Source: DATGMS01 sp040905145 (GTDB lineage: Bacteria; Bacteroidota; Bacteroidia; Cytophagales; Cyclobacteriaceae). Taken from it: DNA of 64,000 nt. The translations under genes were made by a program, and so were the position numbers. Shown here piece after piece: positions 19,002 through 28,886 of this stretch. The notes below the pieces were generated by a model that was given only the letters and a program-made list of their open reading frames with translations, ran no database searches and was not told the DNA's origin. The stretch covers positions 1 to 64,000 of the forward strand of contig JBBDSC010000004.1 of assembly GCA_040905145.1 (NCBI GenBank), read 5' to 3'. Position 1 is the first letter of the stretch. The number at the start of each line of letters is the position of its first letter.

Positions 19002-20927
19002 CTAAGAAAGAATCCCCTGAAGATTTTCAATCTCTTCTGCTATCCTTTCCCAATCTCTATTTAAGCTGTCAATTCTTTTCTGCAATAAGGTGTAGGCAGC
19101 ATTGATTTCGGCAAGCTTTACTTCATCCTCATACATGGCGGGATTTGCCAATTGGGATTCTACTTTCAGCTTATCTTCTTCAAACAGCATGATTTTTTCG
19201 TCAAGTTCAGTCAAATCCCTTTCTTTTTTCTTTAGGTCTTTACGTACCTGATTGGATTCAATATCCTTTTCAATGGGTCTAACCAGAGCAGGCTTTTCCT
19301 TTTTTGGGGCCTTTGCCTCAGTAGGTTTAGCTTCTTGTTGGGATTTCCAATATACATATTCCTCATACGTCCCCAAATATTCCTTAATCTCCTGGTCCTC
19401 TATGTACCAAATTTTGTTGGCTACCTCCTTGATGAAATACCTATCGTGGGAGACGGTTATAAAAGTCCCTTCATACTGCTGAAGGGCCTGGATCAGGATA
19501 TTAACCGATTGTATATCTAAGTGATTGGTAGGCTCATCCAACAAAAGAAAGTTGGCTTCAGAAATTAAGGTTTTTGCTAAAGCTACCCGTGATTTTTCCC
19601 CTCCGGACAATACCTTTATTTTTTTGAAGACATCATCACCGCTAAATAAGAAACAACCTAAAACGCCCCTTAACTCCATTTCTGATTTGTCGCTTCCTGC
19701 TTGCATCATCTCCTGTATCACCTCATTGTCCACATTCAGTGCTTCCAACTGGTGCTGTGCAAAAAATGATTTGATTACATTATAGCCAAATTCCCGTTTA
19801 CCAGTTACCGGCTCAGTCCCATCAATTACCCTTAGCAAGGTGGATTTGCCTTTGCCATTGGCACCTATCAAAGCGATTTTATCCCCTCTTTCTATTCTTG
19901 CATTGGTTTTGCGTAAGATCACATTGTCCCCATAAGCTTTAGAAACATCCTCCAGACTGACCACCTCCCGTCCGGAAGGGCGGGAAAATTTAAACTTAAA
20001 GTTCACCGACATATTATCATCAATGACCTCGTTCACTTTTTCCATTCTTTCCAGGGCTTTCACCCGGGACTGAACCTGATTGGATTTGGTAGCTTTGGCA
20101 CGGAAACGTTCAATAAACTTTTCCGTCTGCTTGATCATCTGCTGTTGGTTGTCATACGCATTTTGCTGGATTTCCATCCTTTCTTTCTTTTCTTTCTTGT
20201 AAAAAGAATAGTTGCCAGCATAGGCGGTAAGGGTTTGTTGGGAAATTTCAACCGTGGTTTCAATACAATTATTTAAAAAGGTTTGATCATGGGAAACCAC
20301 AACCACGGCACCTTCATACGTTTTAAGGTAATTTTCCACCCATTGGATGGAAGGTAAATCCAAGTGGTTGGTGGGTTCGTCCAGCATCAGCAAAGAAGGC
20401 TTTTCCAAAAGCAGTTTGGCCAGCATCACCCGCATTCTCCATCCTCCGGAAAATGTTTTCAATGGACGCGTTAAATCTGCTGTAGTAAAACCGATCCCTT
20501 CCAAAACCTCTTCAGCCTTTGCTTTAATGGTATACCCTTCATTGGCTTCAAATCGCTCCTGAAGGTTGGCTAATTTATGGATGATCTCTTCGGAATAGTC
20601 TGTTTCCATTTGCTTGAGCACCTCATCAATTTGCTCCTGAAGCCCCAAGGTTTCTTTAAAAGCCTCCAACGCCACTTCAAGGATACTGTCTTCAGATAGA
20701 TAGGAAAGCAAATCCTGATTTAAAAAACCAATAGTACAATCCCTGGCTTTTTGAATTTCACCACTGTATGGCTGATAATCACCAGCAATAATTTTCAATA
20801 AAGTGGATTTGCCGGTACCGTTTAAACCAACCAAGCCAATTTTGTCTTTTGGTTTTATGTGTAGAGAGGCATTTTCATATAAAGGTCTGCCCCCGATATA
20901 ATAAGAAAGATTATTAATTGATAACAT
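19002..20927 (-). CDS. ABC-F family ATPase
   Basis: The 641-residue soluble protein has two ABC cassettes and no membrane segments. Walker A is GLNGTGKST (~34-42) and GANGKGKST (~354-362). The signatures are FSGGWRMR and LSGGEKSR. Both halves have LLLDEPTNHLD. The linker carries the Arg/Lys-rich P-site tRNA interaction motif (~residues 240-300), and a C-terminal coiled coil (~555-640) resembles Uup/YheS. ABC-F proteins act on ribosomes, relieving stalls or protecting from antibiotics; which applies here is not determinable. The start is ATG 20927. Confidence 0.95.
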   Translation of the reverse strand: MLSINNLSYYIGGRPLYENASLHIKPKDKIGLVGLNGTGKSTLLKIIAGDYQPYSGEIQKARDCTIGFLNQDLLSYLSEDSILEVALEAFKETLGLQEQIDEVLKQMETDYSEEIIHKLANLQERFEANEGYTIKAKAEEVLEGIGFTTADLTRPLKTFSGGWRMRVMLAKLLLEKPSLLMLDEPTNHLDLPSIQWVENYLKTYEGAVVVVSHDQTFLNNCIETTVEISQQTLTAYAGNYSFYKKEKKERMEIQQNAYDNQQQMIKQTEKFIERFRAKATKSNQVQSRVKALERMEKVNEVIDDNMSVNFKFKFSRPSGREVVSLEDVSKAYGDNVILRKTNARIERGDKIALIGANGKGKSTLLRVIDGTEPVTGKREFGYNVIKSFFAQHQLEALNVDNEVIQEMMQAGSDKSEMELRGVLGCFLFSGDDVFKKIKVLSGGEKSRVALAKTLISEANFLLLDEPTNHLDIQSVNILIQALQQYEGTFITVSHDRYFIKEVANKIWYIEDQEIKEYLGTYEEYVYWKSQQEAKPTEAKAPKKEKPALVRPIEKDIESNQVRKDLKKKERDLTELDEKIMLFEEDKLKVESQLANPAMYEDEVKLAEINAAYTLLQKRIDSLNRDWERIAEEIENLQGILS

Positions 20928-21139
20928 TCTGCAAAAATAAGAAATCTCTCGCTCATAAATGAAGCTTCCTGGAAAATTAACGCATTTGGCAAGATTAAGT
21001 CCAATTCTAATCCAATTGTCCTGAACTTGTACTCACATACTTTATGTAGAAACCTGAAACTTAAAGGCTGGTTCCTTTTTGGAACGTGCTTTGTGTCTTT
21101 TATAGGAATTGATTATCACTTGATTTAAATTCTACCATT

Positions 21140-21787
21140 ATGAAAAAATTAAATATATTTCCCGCCATCGCGTTTACTTCGCTGCTTTTGCTTGGATGTA
21201 GCTCGTCCACGGAAATCACGGCTTCCTGGAAAGCGCCTGAAGCGGATCCTGCAGGTTATCAAGATTTATTTATAGCGGCATTAACAGAAGATCTGAGTGC
21301 CAGGCAAAACCTTGAAGAAGAGTTTACATCCATGCTCAATAGCAGCAATGTAAACACGGTAGAGAGCATTAAAACATTCAGGCCTGACTTTCTGGATGAA
21401 GGAGCACCAGAAAGGGAAGACCTTTTAAAAATAATTCAGGAGACTGATGTAGATGGCATCCTGACGGTTACCTTTATTGACACCAAGGAAGAGAAAAGGT
21501 ATGTACCTGCTGGACCTACTTATGCACCAATAGGCCGATTCGGGTATTATGGTGATTTCCACGGTTATTTTAATAATTGGTACGGCAATTCCTGGAATAC
21601 AGGTTATTATACCACGGATAAAGAGTACTTTATCGAAACCAATCTTTATGATGCCAATGACCTCAAGTTGGTATGGAGTGGGCAATCAAGAACCTATGAT
21701 TCCTCCGATCTTAATGTTTTGGCCATGGAATATGTAGATGCCATTAAAGAGGAGTTGCTTAAAGAAGGATTGATCGGGCAACAATAA
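21140..21787 (+). CDS. Hypothetical lipoprotein (DUF4136-like)
   Basis: The 215-residue protein has a lipoprotein signal with lipobox LLGC (Cys20) and then ITASWKAPEAD. A beta-alpha region holds the DVDGILTVTFID segment (~residues 102-113), and a Tyr/Gly/Asn-rich stretch follows (~130-155). The C-terminal LVWSGQSRTYDSSDLN and ...YVDAIKEELLKEGLI segments resemble DUF4136 lipoproteins. Function is unknown. It is probably anchored in the inner or outer membrane facing the periplasm. The S41 peptidase gene follows 90 bases later on the same strand. Confidence 0.75.
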   Translation: MKKLNIFPAIAFTSLLLLGCSSSTEITASWKAPEADPAGYQDLFIAALTEDLSARQNLEEEFTSMLNSSNVNTVESIKTFRPDFLDEGAPEREDLLKIIQETDVDGILTVTFIDTKEEKRYVPAGPTYAPIGRFGYYGDFHGYFNNWYGNSWNTGYYTTDKEYFIETNLYDANDLKLVWSGQSRTYDSSDLNVLAMEYVDAIKEELLKEGLIGQQ

Positions 21788-21855
21788 TATCAAACGCAGG
21801 GAATTTTATATTTTCTTGGTCATTATTAAACTATAAGCCTGATGAAGTACGTTTA

Positions 21856-21863
21856 TATCTTTG
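21856..21863 (+). promoter_or_regulatory. -7 promoter-like element before the S41 peptidase gene
   Basis: TATCTTTG fits TAnnTTTG and lies 14 bases before the ATG at 21878, implying a very short leader. No well-spaced TTG was found upstream, so confidence is low. Confidence 0.3.
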
Positions 21864-21877
21864 ATTAAATCCGATCT

Positions 21878-23209
21878 ATGAAAGCAAGAATGAAGACTAT
21901 AGGGACAGTTGTTGTTCCGCTCCTGGTGCTGTTTTCCTTTATTTCCTGTAATGAAGAAATAGAAGATCCCCAATATATACCTTTAAAAGTTAAAGAAGCC
22001 ATTTTTGAGGGGATGCAGGAATGGTATTATTGGAATGCAGAGTTACCACATACCCTCAATTTGGCCAATTACCAATCTAATGAAGAATTATTGGAAGTTT
22101 TGAAGTATAAAACCTTTGATAAATGGTCCTATCTCACCACTAGGGAAGATTTTGATAAAGCCTTTACCGGACAAAATGCAGGTCATGGCGTGGGGTTTAC
22201 CATAGATAGTGATGAACGGATATTTTTGGCTTTTGTATACGAGGATAGCCCTGCCGGCAAGGATAACTGGCAAAGAGGATGGGAAATAGTAGAAGTTAAT
22301 GGAAAACCTGTGCCCTTCTACAGACGGGGGAATGGGTATGATTTTCAATTAGGCCCGGATAATACGGGAATTTCCAATACTTTCAAATTTCGAACTCAGG
22401 ACGGCGATATATTGGAAAGGACCATTCCAAAAGCCGAATATCAGTCCAATTCTGTATTGTACCAAAATGTTTTGGAGGAAAATGGAAAAAGGATAGGATA
22501 CTGGGTTTATAATAGTTTTAAGGCTACACCCGGAATCGAACCTACCACAAGTGTCGAAGTGGAAGAAAGCATGAATTATTTTGAGGAAAACCAGATTGAT
22601 GAACTGATCATCGATTTACGCTATAATGGTGGGGGTTCAGTGGAAGTGGCAGAGCAACTTATGAACTATCTTATTCCAGTAGGTTCATCGGATATGTTGA
22701 TGTATACCAATGCCTTCAACGAAGACAGGTCCGATCTGAACGAAGATCAATATTTTGAGAAAAAGGGCCAAATCAATTTAAACAGGATCATTTTTATCAC
22801 TTCCCGGGGTTCAGCCTCCTCAAGTGAGCTGATCATCAATTGCCTATTGCCCTACTTGGAGGTGGTATTGATCGGGGACAATACCTATGGTAAGCCTGTT
22901 GGGGCATTTCCTTTATCGGGGTTTTATAAGGCTTTAGAGGAAAATAATGTGGAGTTGGTGCCGATTACTTTTGCCATCGCCAATGCAGAAGGAAAGGCAG
23001 CCTATTATGAGGGATTTCCTGTCAATTTTCAGATAGCAGATGACCCCGCCAAAAACTGGGGAGATCAGGAGGAAAAGCGGTTTAAAGCAGCCCTGGAATT
23101 TATCAGAACAGGTACTGTTGATGCCAGGAGCAGGGCATTTTATGTCCCCCCATCTTGGGCGATGATTGATGATTTTGATGGATTGAAAAAAGAATTTCCG
23201 GCTTATTGA
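21878..23209 (+). CDS. S41 family (C-terminal processing) peptidase, lipoprotein
   Basis: The 443-residue protein has a lipoprotein signal (LFSFISC, Cys ~25) and then a cap region (~45-95), a PDZ-like domain (~95-180: GVGFTIDSDERIFLAFVYEDSPAGKDN) and the S41 protease domain. Catalytic Ser lies in SRGSASSSELI (~residues 310-320) and Lys in NTYGKPVGA (~345), as in tail-specific proteases. LIIDLRYNGGGSV is the family's substrate-strand motif. It should act in the periplasm or at the outer-membrane surface. Similar lipoprotein S41 peptidases are common in Bacteroidota; the substrate is unknown. Confidence 0.92.
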   Translation: MKARMKTIGTVVVPLLVLFSFISCNEEIEDPQYIPLKVKEAIFEGMQEWYYWNAELPHTLNLANYQSNEELLEVLKYKTFDKWSYLTTREDFDKAFTGQNAGHGVGFTIDSDERIFLAFVYEDSPAGKDNWQRGWEIVEVNGKPVPFYRRGNGYDFQLGPDNTGISNTFKFRTQDGDILERTIPKAEYQSNSVLYQNVLEENGKRIGYWVYNSFKATPGIEPTTSVEVEESMNYFEENQIDELIIDLRYNGGGSVEVAEQLMNYLIPVGSSDMLMYTNAFNEDRSDLNEDQYFEKKGQINLNRIIFITSRGSASSSELIINCLLPYLEVVLIGDNTYGKPVGAFPLSGFYKALEENNVELVPITFAIANAEGKAAYYEGFPVNFQIADDPAKNWGDQEEKRFKAALEFIRTGTVDARSRAFYVPPSWAMIDDFDGLKKEFPAY

Positions 23210-23309
23210 ACTTTTAATGATTGTTTTTTATTTGTTTTTTGCGATTTGTTGTTTGAAATTTTGCCCAAAAACACGAAAATTACTGATAAGAGCCTAATAC
23301 ATAAAAAAT

Positions 23310-23825
23310 ATGTTTGAATATGATCCTGAGCGGCATTATCCCAAAGAAACAGAAAGCAGGGTGCTCATCCGTTTTCAGGATTGCGACCCTTTACAGCATT
23401 TGAACAATGCGAAATACCTTGATTATTTCTTCAATGCCAGGGAAGATCAGGTCCCTAAGTTATATGGCATTGAGCTGATTGATCTGATCAGAAAGTATCA
23501 GGCGACCTGGGTGGTTTACAACCACAATATTTCCTATATCAGACCAGCCAAAGTTGGGGAGTGGGTCAGGATAATGAGCCGGATAATCTCGCACAGCCAC
23601 AATACTGTGGTCGTGGAGTATTATATGACAGACGACAGTAAAAAGGAGTTAAAGACATTGTTGTGGGCCACCATGAGGTATGTCACCATGAAAGATGGAA
23701 GGTCTTCGGATCATGAAGGGGCTGTTGTAGCCTTTCTAAAAGCAACTTCTGATGATATTGACATCAGCCAAATCTCCATTAAGGGACGGATTAAGGAAAT
23801 CAAAGCTAAGTTGAAAGGAGTTTGA
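23310..23825 (+). CDS. Acyl-CoA thioesterase, hotdog fold (4HBT/YbgC-like)
   Basis: The 171-residue cytoplasmic protein has a single hotdog domain. The motif RFQDCDPLQHLNNAKYLDYF (~residues 22-41) is the YbgC/4HBT active-site region, with the catalytic Asp in DCDPLQHLNN. SYIRPAKVGEWVRI and VEYYMTDDSKKELKTLLWATMRYV are the following strands. It hydrolyses acyl-CoA thioesters; the chain length is not known. The long-chain acyl-CoA synthetase gene lies about 1 kb downstream, which gives a loose lipid-metabolism context. Confidence 0.88.
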   Translation: MFEYDPERHYPKETESRVLIRFQDCDPLQHLNNAKYLDYFFNAREDQVPKLYGIELIDLIRKYQATWVVYNHNISYIRPAKVGEWVRIMSRIISHSHNTVVVEYYMTDDSKKELKTLLWATMRYVTMKDGRSSDHEGAVVAFLKATSDDIDISQISIKGRIKEIKAKLKGV

Positions 23826-23909
23826 GAATATATTATCTCAGGACAGAGAGAATATAAACAATGTGAAATAACAGTAAGCAGTGCCTTTTAAATTTCAAGA
23901 GGATTCTTT

Positions 23910-24524
23910 TTAAAAATCCAACCTGTTCAATCCATCCGGGGATTCTATCGCATAATCATTATACCTCAAGGTCCATCCCATTGCGTTGGTGAGGATATAA
24001 ATCTTTTGAAGTTCGCTAATCAATCTCCCTTTGGCATTTATTCTTAAGTCAGAAGCTTCTATTTTTTCTTCAATCATTTGGGTGACGGCCCCCTTAATTT
24101 TATTATAATCTTCAGCATCAAATTTGTTGAAATAATCTTGGGTAACATCATAATACTCAATATCGGGGTAGATGTTTACCTCTTCTTGTGGGATGGAAGT
24201 AATGGTCAATGTTTTTGTTGTCTCATCAATGAAGGTGATAATCTGACTTAAATCATAGGATATGGTGACTTTGGCATTTACAATCACCAAAGCCTTTTTT
24301 TTGGAAGAGAACAAGTCCAGGTAATTTTTTCTGGTATTCTTGTAGCTTGTTACCTGTGAAAAATTTCCTTCGGTCACCACGAGCTTGCCCACTTGCTGGA
24401 TTTGTTGCTGTATAAGGGCAGAGTTCAAGGCCAATTCTTCTTTTTCTTCGCTTCTGTTGACAAAGAAAAGAATCCCAACTGCTACCACGGCAGTTGATAA
24501 GATCCCTAATAGAAATTTATTCAT
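23910..24524 (-). CDS. DUF4230 domain-containing membrane-anchored protein
   Basis: The 204-residue protein has an N-terminal membrane anchor (~4-22) and then a DUF4230 domain: IQQVGKLVVTEGNFSQVTSY (~residues 40-60), VIVNAKVTISYDLSQI (~80-95) and the C-terminal LQKIYILTNAMGWTL. The family is extracytoplasmic and of unknown function. It lies alone between the convergent thioesterase gene and the divergent acyl-CoA synthetase gene. Confidence 0.82.
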   Translation of the reverse strand: MNKFLLGILSTAVVAVGILFFVNRSEEKEELALNSALIQQQIQQVGKLVVTEGNFSQVTSYKNTRKNYLDLFSSKKKALVIVNAKVTISYDLSQIITFIDETTKTLTITSIPQEEVNIYPDIEYYDVTQDYFNKFDAEDYNKIKGAVTQMIEEKIEASDLRINAKGRLISELQKIYILTNAMGWTLRYNDYAIESPDGLNRLDF

Positions 24525-24791
24525 GAATGAATTTTATCAAGTTACTTTTTAAAAAAACGGATATTTTGTTTTTAAGTTCATCGGGCGTTTTTACCCTTGA
24601 AAATATAATATCAGTAAGTTCATTGAGATATTGATACTTTTATTTGTAAAGCTTCCCTTTCAGAAATAGTATAATCCAAGAGGAAATATTCCAAACTTCT
24701 TTAGTTGCGGTAATCTTTTTTTAAAATCAGAATTATTCTATATTAGTACTTTATCGGTAGGCCAACTCAATTACAATAACCTAAAATAAAC

Positions 24792-26477
24792 ATGCAAGAT
24801 TACCCTTGGTTTAAATTTTATCCGGAATCTGTTCCTCATGAAGTGGATGTCAGTGCCTTTAACAGTGTGGTTGACCTATTTGAGGAAAGCATTAAAAAAT
24901 ACCAGGATGCCGTGGCCTATGAATGTATGGGCAAACAGCTCACATTTAATCAATTGGATGAAATGTCGAAAAATTTTGCAGCCTATCTCCAGCAGGAACT
25001 GAAAATGAAAAAGGGGGAAAGAATAGGCATACAAATGCCCAATTTATTGCAATACCCCATTGTTTTGTTTGGTGCATTGAGAGCAGGGCTTATTGTGGTG
25101 AATGTCAATCCGCTATACACGCCCAGCGAAATGAAGCATCAGTATATTGATGCAGGCGTAGATGCCATTGTGATATTGGCCAATTTTGCTTCCAACCTTG
25201 AGAAAATCAGAAAAGATCTGAAAGCAAAGCACATCATCATTACCCAAATCGGTGACCTGTTAGGAGGGATTAAAGGAACAATGGTCAATCTGGTGGTAAA
25301 GCATGTAAAGAAAATGGTTCCATCCTATGATATTTCAGAGGCCCTGACTTTTAAGGAGGGGCTTAAAAAAGGGGCAGGCTGTAGTTTTAAAAGGGAAGAG
25401 TTAAACCAATCCAATATCGCATTTCTCCAATATACCGGGGGAACAACCGGGGTTTCCAAGGGAGCAGAACTGAGCCATGGGAATATAGTAGCCAATATGC
25501 AGCAAATCTCTGCTTGGATGAAACCGAAATTAAAAGAAAAGGAAGAAACAGTGATTACAGCTCTTCCACTTTATCATATTTTTGCCTTAACTGTCAATTG
25601 TCTTTCCATGCTCAAGATCGGTGCGCATAATGTTCTCATTACCAACCCACGTGATATGGGGGCCTTCTGCAAGGAAATGTCCAAGCATAAATTCAGCGTT
25701 TTTTTGGGTGTCAATACCTTGTTTAATGGCTTATTGAACCAAGAGGCATTTAGACAACTTGATTTCAGCTCCCTTAAGGTATCTGTTGGCGGAGGTATGG
25801 CCGTTCAGAAAGCAGTGGCTGAAAAATGGCAAAAAGTAACAGGATGTCCTTTGGCAGAAGGTTATGGGTTGACGGAAACCTCTCCTGTGGCAGTCTGCAA
25901 CCCCATTGATGGAACGGAAAGGCTGGGGACTATTGGTGTTCCCATTCCCAATACAGATGTGAAGGTGATCGATGATGATGGAAACGATCTGCCTATCGGG
26001 GGAAAAGGCGAGCTCTGTATCAAAGGGCCCCAGGTGATGAGGAAATATTGGAACCGTCCAGAGGAAACAGAAAAGGTATTCAATGGTGATTGGTTTAAAA
26101 CAGGGGATATCGCCACTATCGATAAGGATGGGTTTATAAAAATCGTAGACCGGAAAAAAGAAATGATCCTTGTTTCGGGATTCAATGTTTATCCCAATGA
26201 GGTGGAAAATGTCATTGGCAGTCATGAAAAAGTTCTGGAGGTAGGGGTAATAGGGATTCCTGATCCCATTTCCACGGAAAAGGTGGTGGCTTACGTGGTG
26301 CCAAAAGATAAAAGCCTTACTTCCAAAGAAGTGATTGACTATTCAAGAACGGAACTGACCAATTATAAAGTCCCCAAGGAAGTTTATTTTGTGGATGAAT
26401 TGCCCAAATCCAATGTTGGAAAGATCCTGAGAAGAATTGTTAAAGAAAATCATGAAAAGACCCGTTCAATTTCCTGA
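24792..26477 (+). CDS. fadD: Long-chain fatty-acid-CoA ligase (FadD-like)
   Basis: The 561-residue adenylate-forming enzyme activates fatty acids to acyl-CoA with ATP. The P-loop YTGGTTGVSKGAE (~residues 215-227), GYGLTETSP (~357-365), the TGD-containing hinge (WFKTGDIATIDKDGF) and KEMILVSGFNVYPNEVE are all present, as is the C-terminal catalytic Lys region LPKSNVGKILRR. It is cytoplasmic or membrane-associated. The length is typical for FadD. It stands alone; regulation is not visible. Confidence 0.93.
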   Translation: MQDYPWFKFYPESVPHEVDVSAFNSVVDLFEESIKKYQDAVAYECMGKQLTFNQLDEMSKNFAAYLQQELKMKKGERIGIQMPNLLQYPIVLFGALRAGLIVVNVNPLYTPSEMKHQYIDAGVDAIVILANFASNLEKIRKDLKAKHIIITQIGDLLGGIKGTMVNLVVKHVKKMVPSYDISEALTFKEGLKKGAGCSFKREELNQSNIAFLQYTGGTTGVSKGAELSHGNIVANMQQISAWMKPKLKEKEETVITALPLYHIFALTVNCLSMLKIGAHNVLITNPRDMGAFCKEMSKHKFSVFLGVNTLFNGLLNQEAFRQLDFSSLKVSVGGGMAVQKAVAEKWQKVTGCPLAEGYGLTETSPVAVCNPIDGTERLGTIGVPIPNTDVKVIDDDGNDLPIGGKGELCIKGPQVMRKYWNRPEETEKVFNGDWFKTGDIATIDKDGFIKIVDRKKEMILVSGFNVYPNEVENVIGSHEKVLEVGVIGIPDPISTEKVVAYVVPKDKSLTSKEVIDYSRTELTNYKVPKEVYFVDELPKSNVGKILRRIVKENHEKTRSIS

Positions 26478-26537
26478 TTTTCATCAACAGAATAGTTTTG
26501 GATCTTGCCTTCAGCCAAAATCAGCCCGACATCTATT

Positions 26538-27107
26538 TTACCTCCCTGATTTTACGTTTTTTGTCTTCCCGTGTGAGGATAAAATACTTTTGGATTGCTC
26601 CAAATGCCTTTTCTCATGCGCAATGATGATGTCTATGGCTTTATCCAAAGGATAGACCAAAAACCGGTGTGCTGGAGAATGTATTACAGTTCCTGTTTCA
26701 AAGAAGGGATCAAGTTTTTGCACATAAGCTGATAATTCCATTTGGTGCCGATTAAATTCCTCTGCAATATCAAGATCAAATTCACTTTGGACGGGTTCCC
26801 AAATGGCAAAAGTTTTGGTTTTCCCTTTACTGGTCATTGCACGATAAAGCAAATTCCCGAAGGACTTAGCTAAAAAAAACACTTTACCAATAAATGGCGG
26901 TTTATAATTACCGGCGATGACCTGATCAAAAATTGGATAATAGGATTCATTAAGACGAATCAGGTGAGACAGGTTTTCCGCAATGCTCCAGGAGGAGGGT
27001 TGGGGTTTTAGATTTATCTCAGCATAACTCAGATCTTTAAGCAATTCCTCAAATTCCCAAGAAATCGTGGCTATTTCCATTTGCCAAGCGTCCGCTTTAT
27101 CTTTCAT
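26538..27107 (-). CDS. DinB-fold metal-binding protein
   Basis: The 189-residue four-helix DinB/YfiT-like protein has the family's three His at expected places: AENLSHLIRLNE (~residue 48) and AHEKRHLEQ (~164, 168). PSSWSIAENLSHL is the family's N-terminal motif. Members are metal-dependent and include bacillithiol S-transferases and other thiol or hydrolytic enzymes, but specificity cannot be read from sequence. It converges on the fatty-acyl ligase gene. Confidence 0.85.
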   Translation of the reverse strand: MKDKADAWQMEIATISWEFEELLKDLSYAEINLKPQPSSWSIAENLSHLIRLNESYYPIFDQVIAGNYKPPFIGKVFFLAKSFGNLLYRAMTSKGKTKTFAIWEPVQSEFDLDIAEEFNRHQMELSAYVQKLDPFFETGTVIHSPAHRFLVYPLDKAIDIIIAHEKRHLEQSKSILSSHGKTKNVKSGR

Positions 27108-27330
27108 TTTTATGGTATTAATCGTTAGCCAATTTAGTTAATTTAAGTAAAGTGCCCAATGGAATTTGCTGTCTATTTTTTTGCCACAAGTAAAGTCACT
27201 AAGTTTTTTGGGTAAATATTGCTGGCCTTTTTTCTCCACAAGGTCCTTCTTTGTATATAGTTTTCTGGCAAACCACGTTTCCAAAGGTAAAAACTTTCAT
27301 TGGAAATACTTTTCTTTTCTTCCTTCGGTT

Positions 27331-27338
27331 TAACTTTG
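27331..27338 (+). promoter_or_regulatory. -7 promoter element before the exonuclease/GIY-YIG gene
   Basis: TAACTTTG fits TAnnTTTG and precedes the ATG at 27357 by 18 bases. No TTG at the standard distance was found. Confidence 0.38.
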
Positions 27339-27356
27339 TAAAAAAACGTGGAACTC

Positions 27357-28718
27357 ATGTATGCCATTGTCGATATTGAGACTACTGGAGGCTTTTCGGC
27401 AATTAACCGCATCACAGAAGTAGCTGTAATGGTGCATGATGGGCATCAAATAGTGGAGGAATACCAAACCTTGATCAATCCAGATCGGCCCATTCCCGGC
27501 TTTATCACCGGACTTACAGGTATTAGTACCCAAATGGTACAAAATGCTCCCTTTTTTAGTGAAATAGCCCCTAAACTCCATGAGCTTCTGACGGATAAAA
27601 TTTTTGTGGCACATAATGTAAACTTTGATTATAGCTTTATCAAAGATGAGTTCAGGAGGATTGGAATTGAATTTAACAGACCAAAGCTTTGTACGGTAAG
27701 ACTAAGCCGAAAGGCTTTTCCAGGATTAAGATCCTACAGTTTAGGAAGGATTTGTGAACATACAGGAATAGGTATTTCGGACAGGCACAGGGCCTTTGGT
27801 GATGCAGCAGCCACAGCCCAGTTATTTGGATATATTGTATCCAAAGATCATTCAGGGCTTATTCAACAAGCTTTAAAGCAGAATTCAGGAGAAAGTTTTT
27901 TACCGCCCCATGTCTCTGTGGAGAAATATCTCAGTTTACCGGAAGAAGTAGGTGTTTATTATTTTCATGATCCACATGGACAGGTCATCTATGTAGGCAA
28001 AGCCTTAAATATAAGAAGTCGGTTTAAGGGGCATTTTTCTAGCGGGAGTAAAAGTAAACAGGCCATGAAGATGGAAGTCTATGATGTTTCCTATGAACTT
28101 ACAGGCAGTGATTTTTTGGCCTTATTGCTTGAAGCCTTGCAGATAAAACGTCTCTGGCCAAAATATAACCGTGCACAAAAGGTGAAAGCCCGCTCTTGGG
28201 GAATTTATCAATATGAGGATGCAGCAGGTTATCAGCGTTTTCAGATTGCTAAAACCAAGCGTTTCCACCAGCCGGTTCAAACATTTACTACTCATGCTGA
28301 AGCATGGGCATTTCTTTTGAATAAAATTAAAGACTACAGTTTATGTCCCAAGTTATGTGGTATTCAAAAGTCCCCTAAAGCCTGTTATGCTTACCAAGAG
28401 CAAAACTGTCAGGGGGCTTGCTGTGGAGAGGAAGATATATCAAGTTACAACGGCAGAATTAATCAACTGATCCATTCTTTAGGCCAAAGACCTTCTAAAA
28501 TCCTAATAAGAGAAAAGGGGAGGGGGCAGGAAGAACTGGCCGTCATCTTGTTTGATCAAGGGTTGCTTAGCGCTTATGGTTTTATAGATAAGACTAGGGA
28601 CTATTTAGGGACAGAAGAGGTGATTTCCTGCCTTGAGCAAGTGAAACCTGTCCAAGAAACCCATCACATTTTACGATCCTATTTGGCAAATACCAAGGCG
28701 GATTTCCTAGAGATGTGA
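27357..28718 (+). CDS. DnaQ-type 3'-5' exonuclease fused to a UvrC-like GIY-YIG nuclease domain
   Basis: The 453-residue fusion starts at ATG 27357, just after a GTG at 27348. Residues ~1-165 are a DEDDh exonuclease like DNA polymerase III epsilon: VDIETTGG (Exo I), AHNVNFDYSFI (Exo II) and HRAFGDAAATAQL (Exo III). Residues ~195-275 are a GIY-YIG domain: GVYYFHDPHGQVIYVGKAL, with the catalytic Arg/Glu region in IRSRFKGHF and LLLEALQIK. The C-terminal ~180 residues include a Cys-rich stretch (CPKLCGIQ...CYAYQEQNCQGACC), as in UvrC-homologue Cho-like proteins. A DNA-repair role is inferred. The architecture occurs in other bacteria. Confidence 0.92.
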   Translation: MYAIVDIETTGGFSAINRITEVAVMVHDGHQIVEEYQTLINPDRPIPGFITGLTGISTQMVQNAPFFSEIAPKLHELLTDKIFVAHNVNFDYSFIKDEFRRIGIEFNRPKLCTVRLSRKAFPGLRSYSLGRICEHTGIGISDRHRAFGDAAATAQLFGYIVSKDHSGLIQQALKQNSGESFLPPHVSVEKYLSLPEEVGVYYFHDPHGQVIYVGKALNIRSRFKGHFSSGSKSKQAMKMEVYDVSYELTGSDFLALLLEALQIKRLWPKYNRAQKVKARSWGIYQYEDAAGYQRFQIAKTKRFHQPVQTFTTHAEAWAFLLNKIKDYSLCPKLCGIQKSPKACYAYQEQNCQGACCGEEDISSYNGRINQLIHSLGQRPSKILIREKGRGQEELAVILFDQGLLSAYGFIDKTRDYLGTEEVISCLEQVKPVQETHHILRSYLANTKADFLEM

Positions 28719-28886
28719 GGAGGGAGGTAACCTGTCGTCTACTAAGCCGCAGGAGATGAATATGGCTTAATTTTTGATTGGAGGATTTTACGATTAAATT
28801 ATATTATGGGTCTTATTTTTATTTTGAAAAGTTGTATATTAATGGAATAATTATACTAGACATCACAGGCCTAAAACTATACAATC

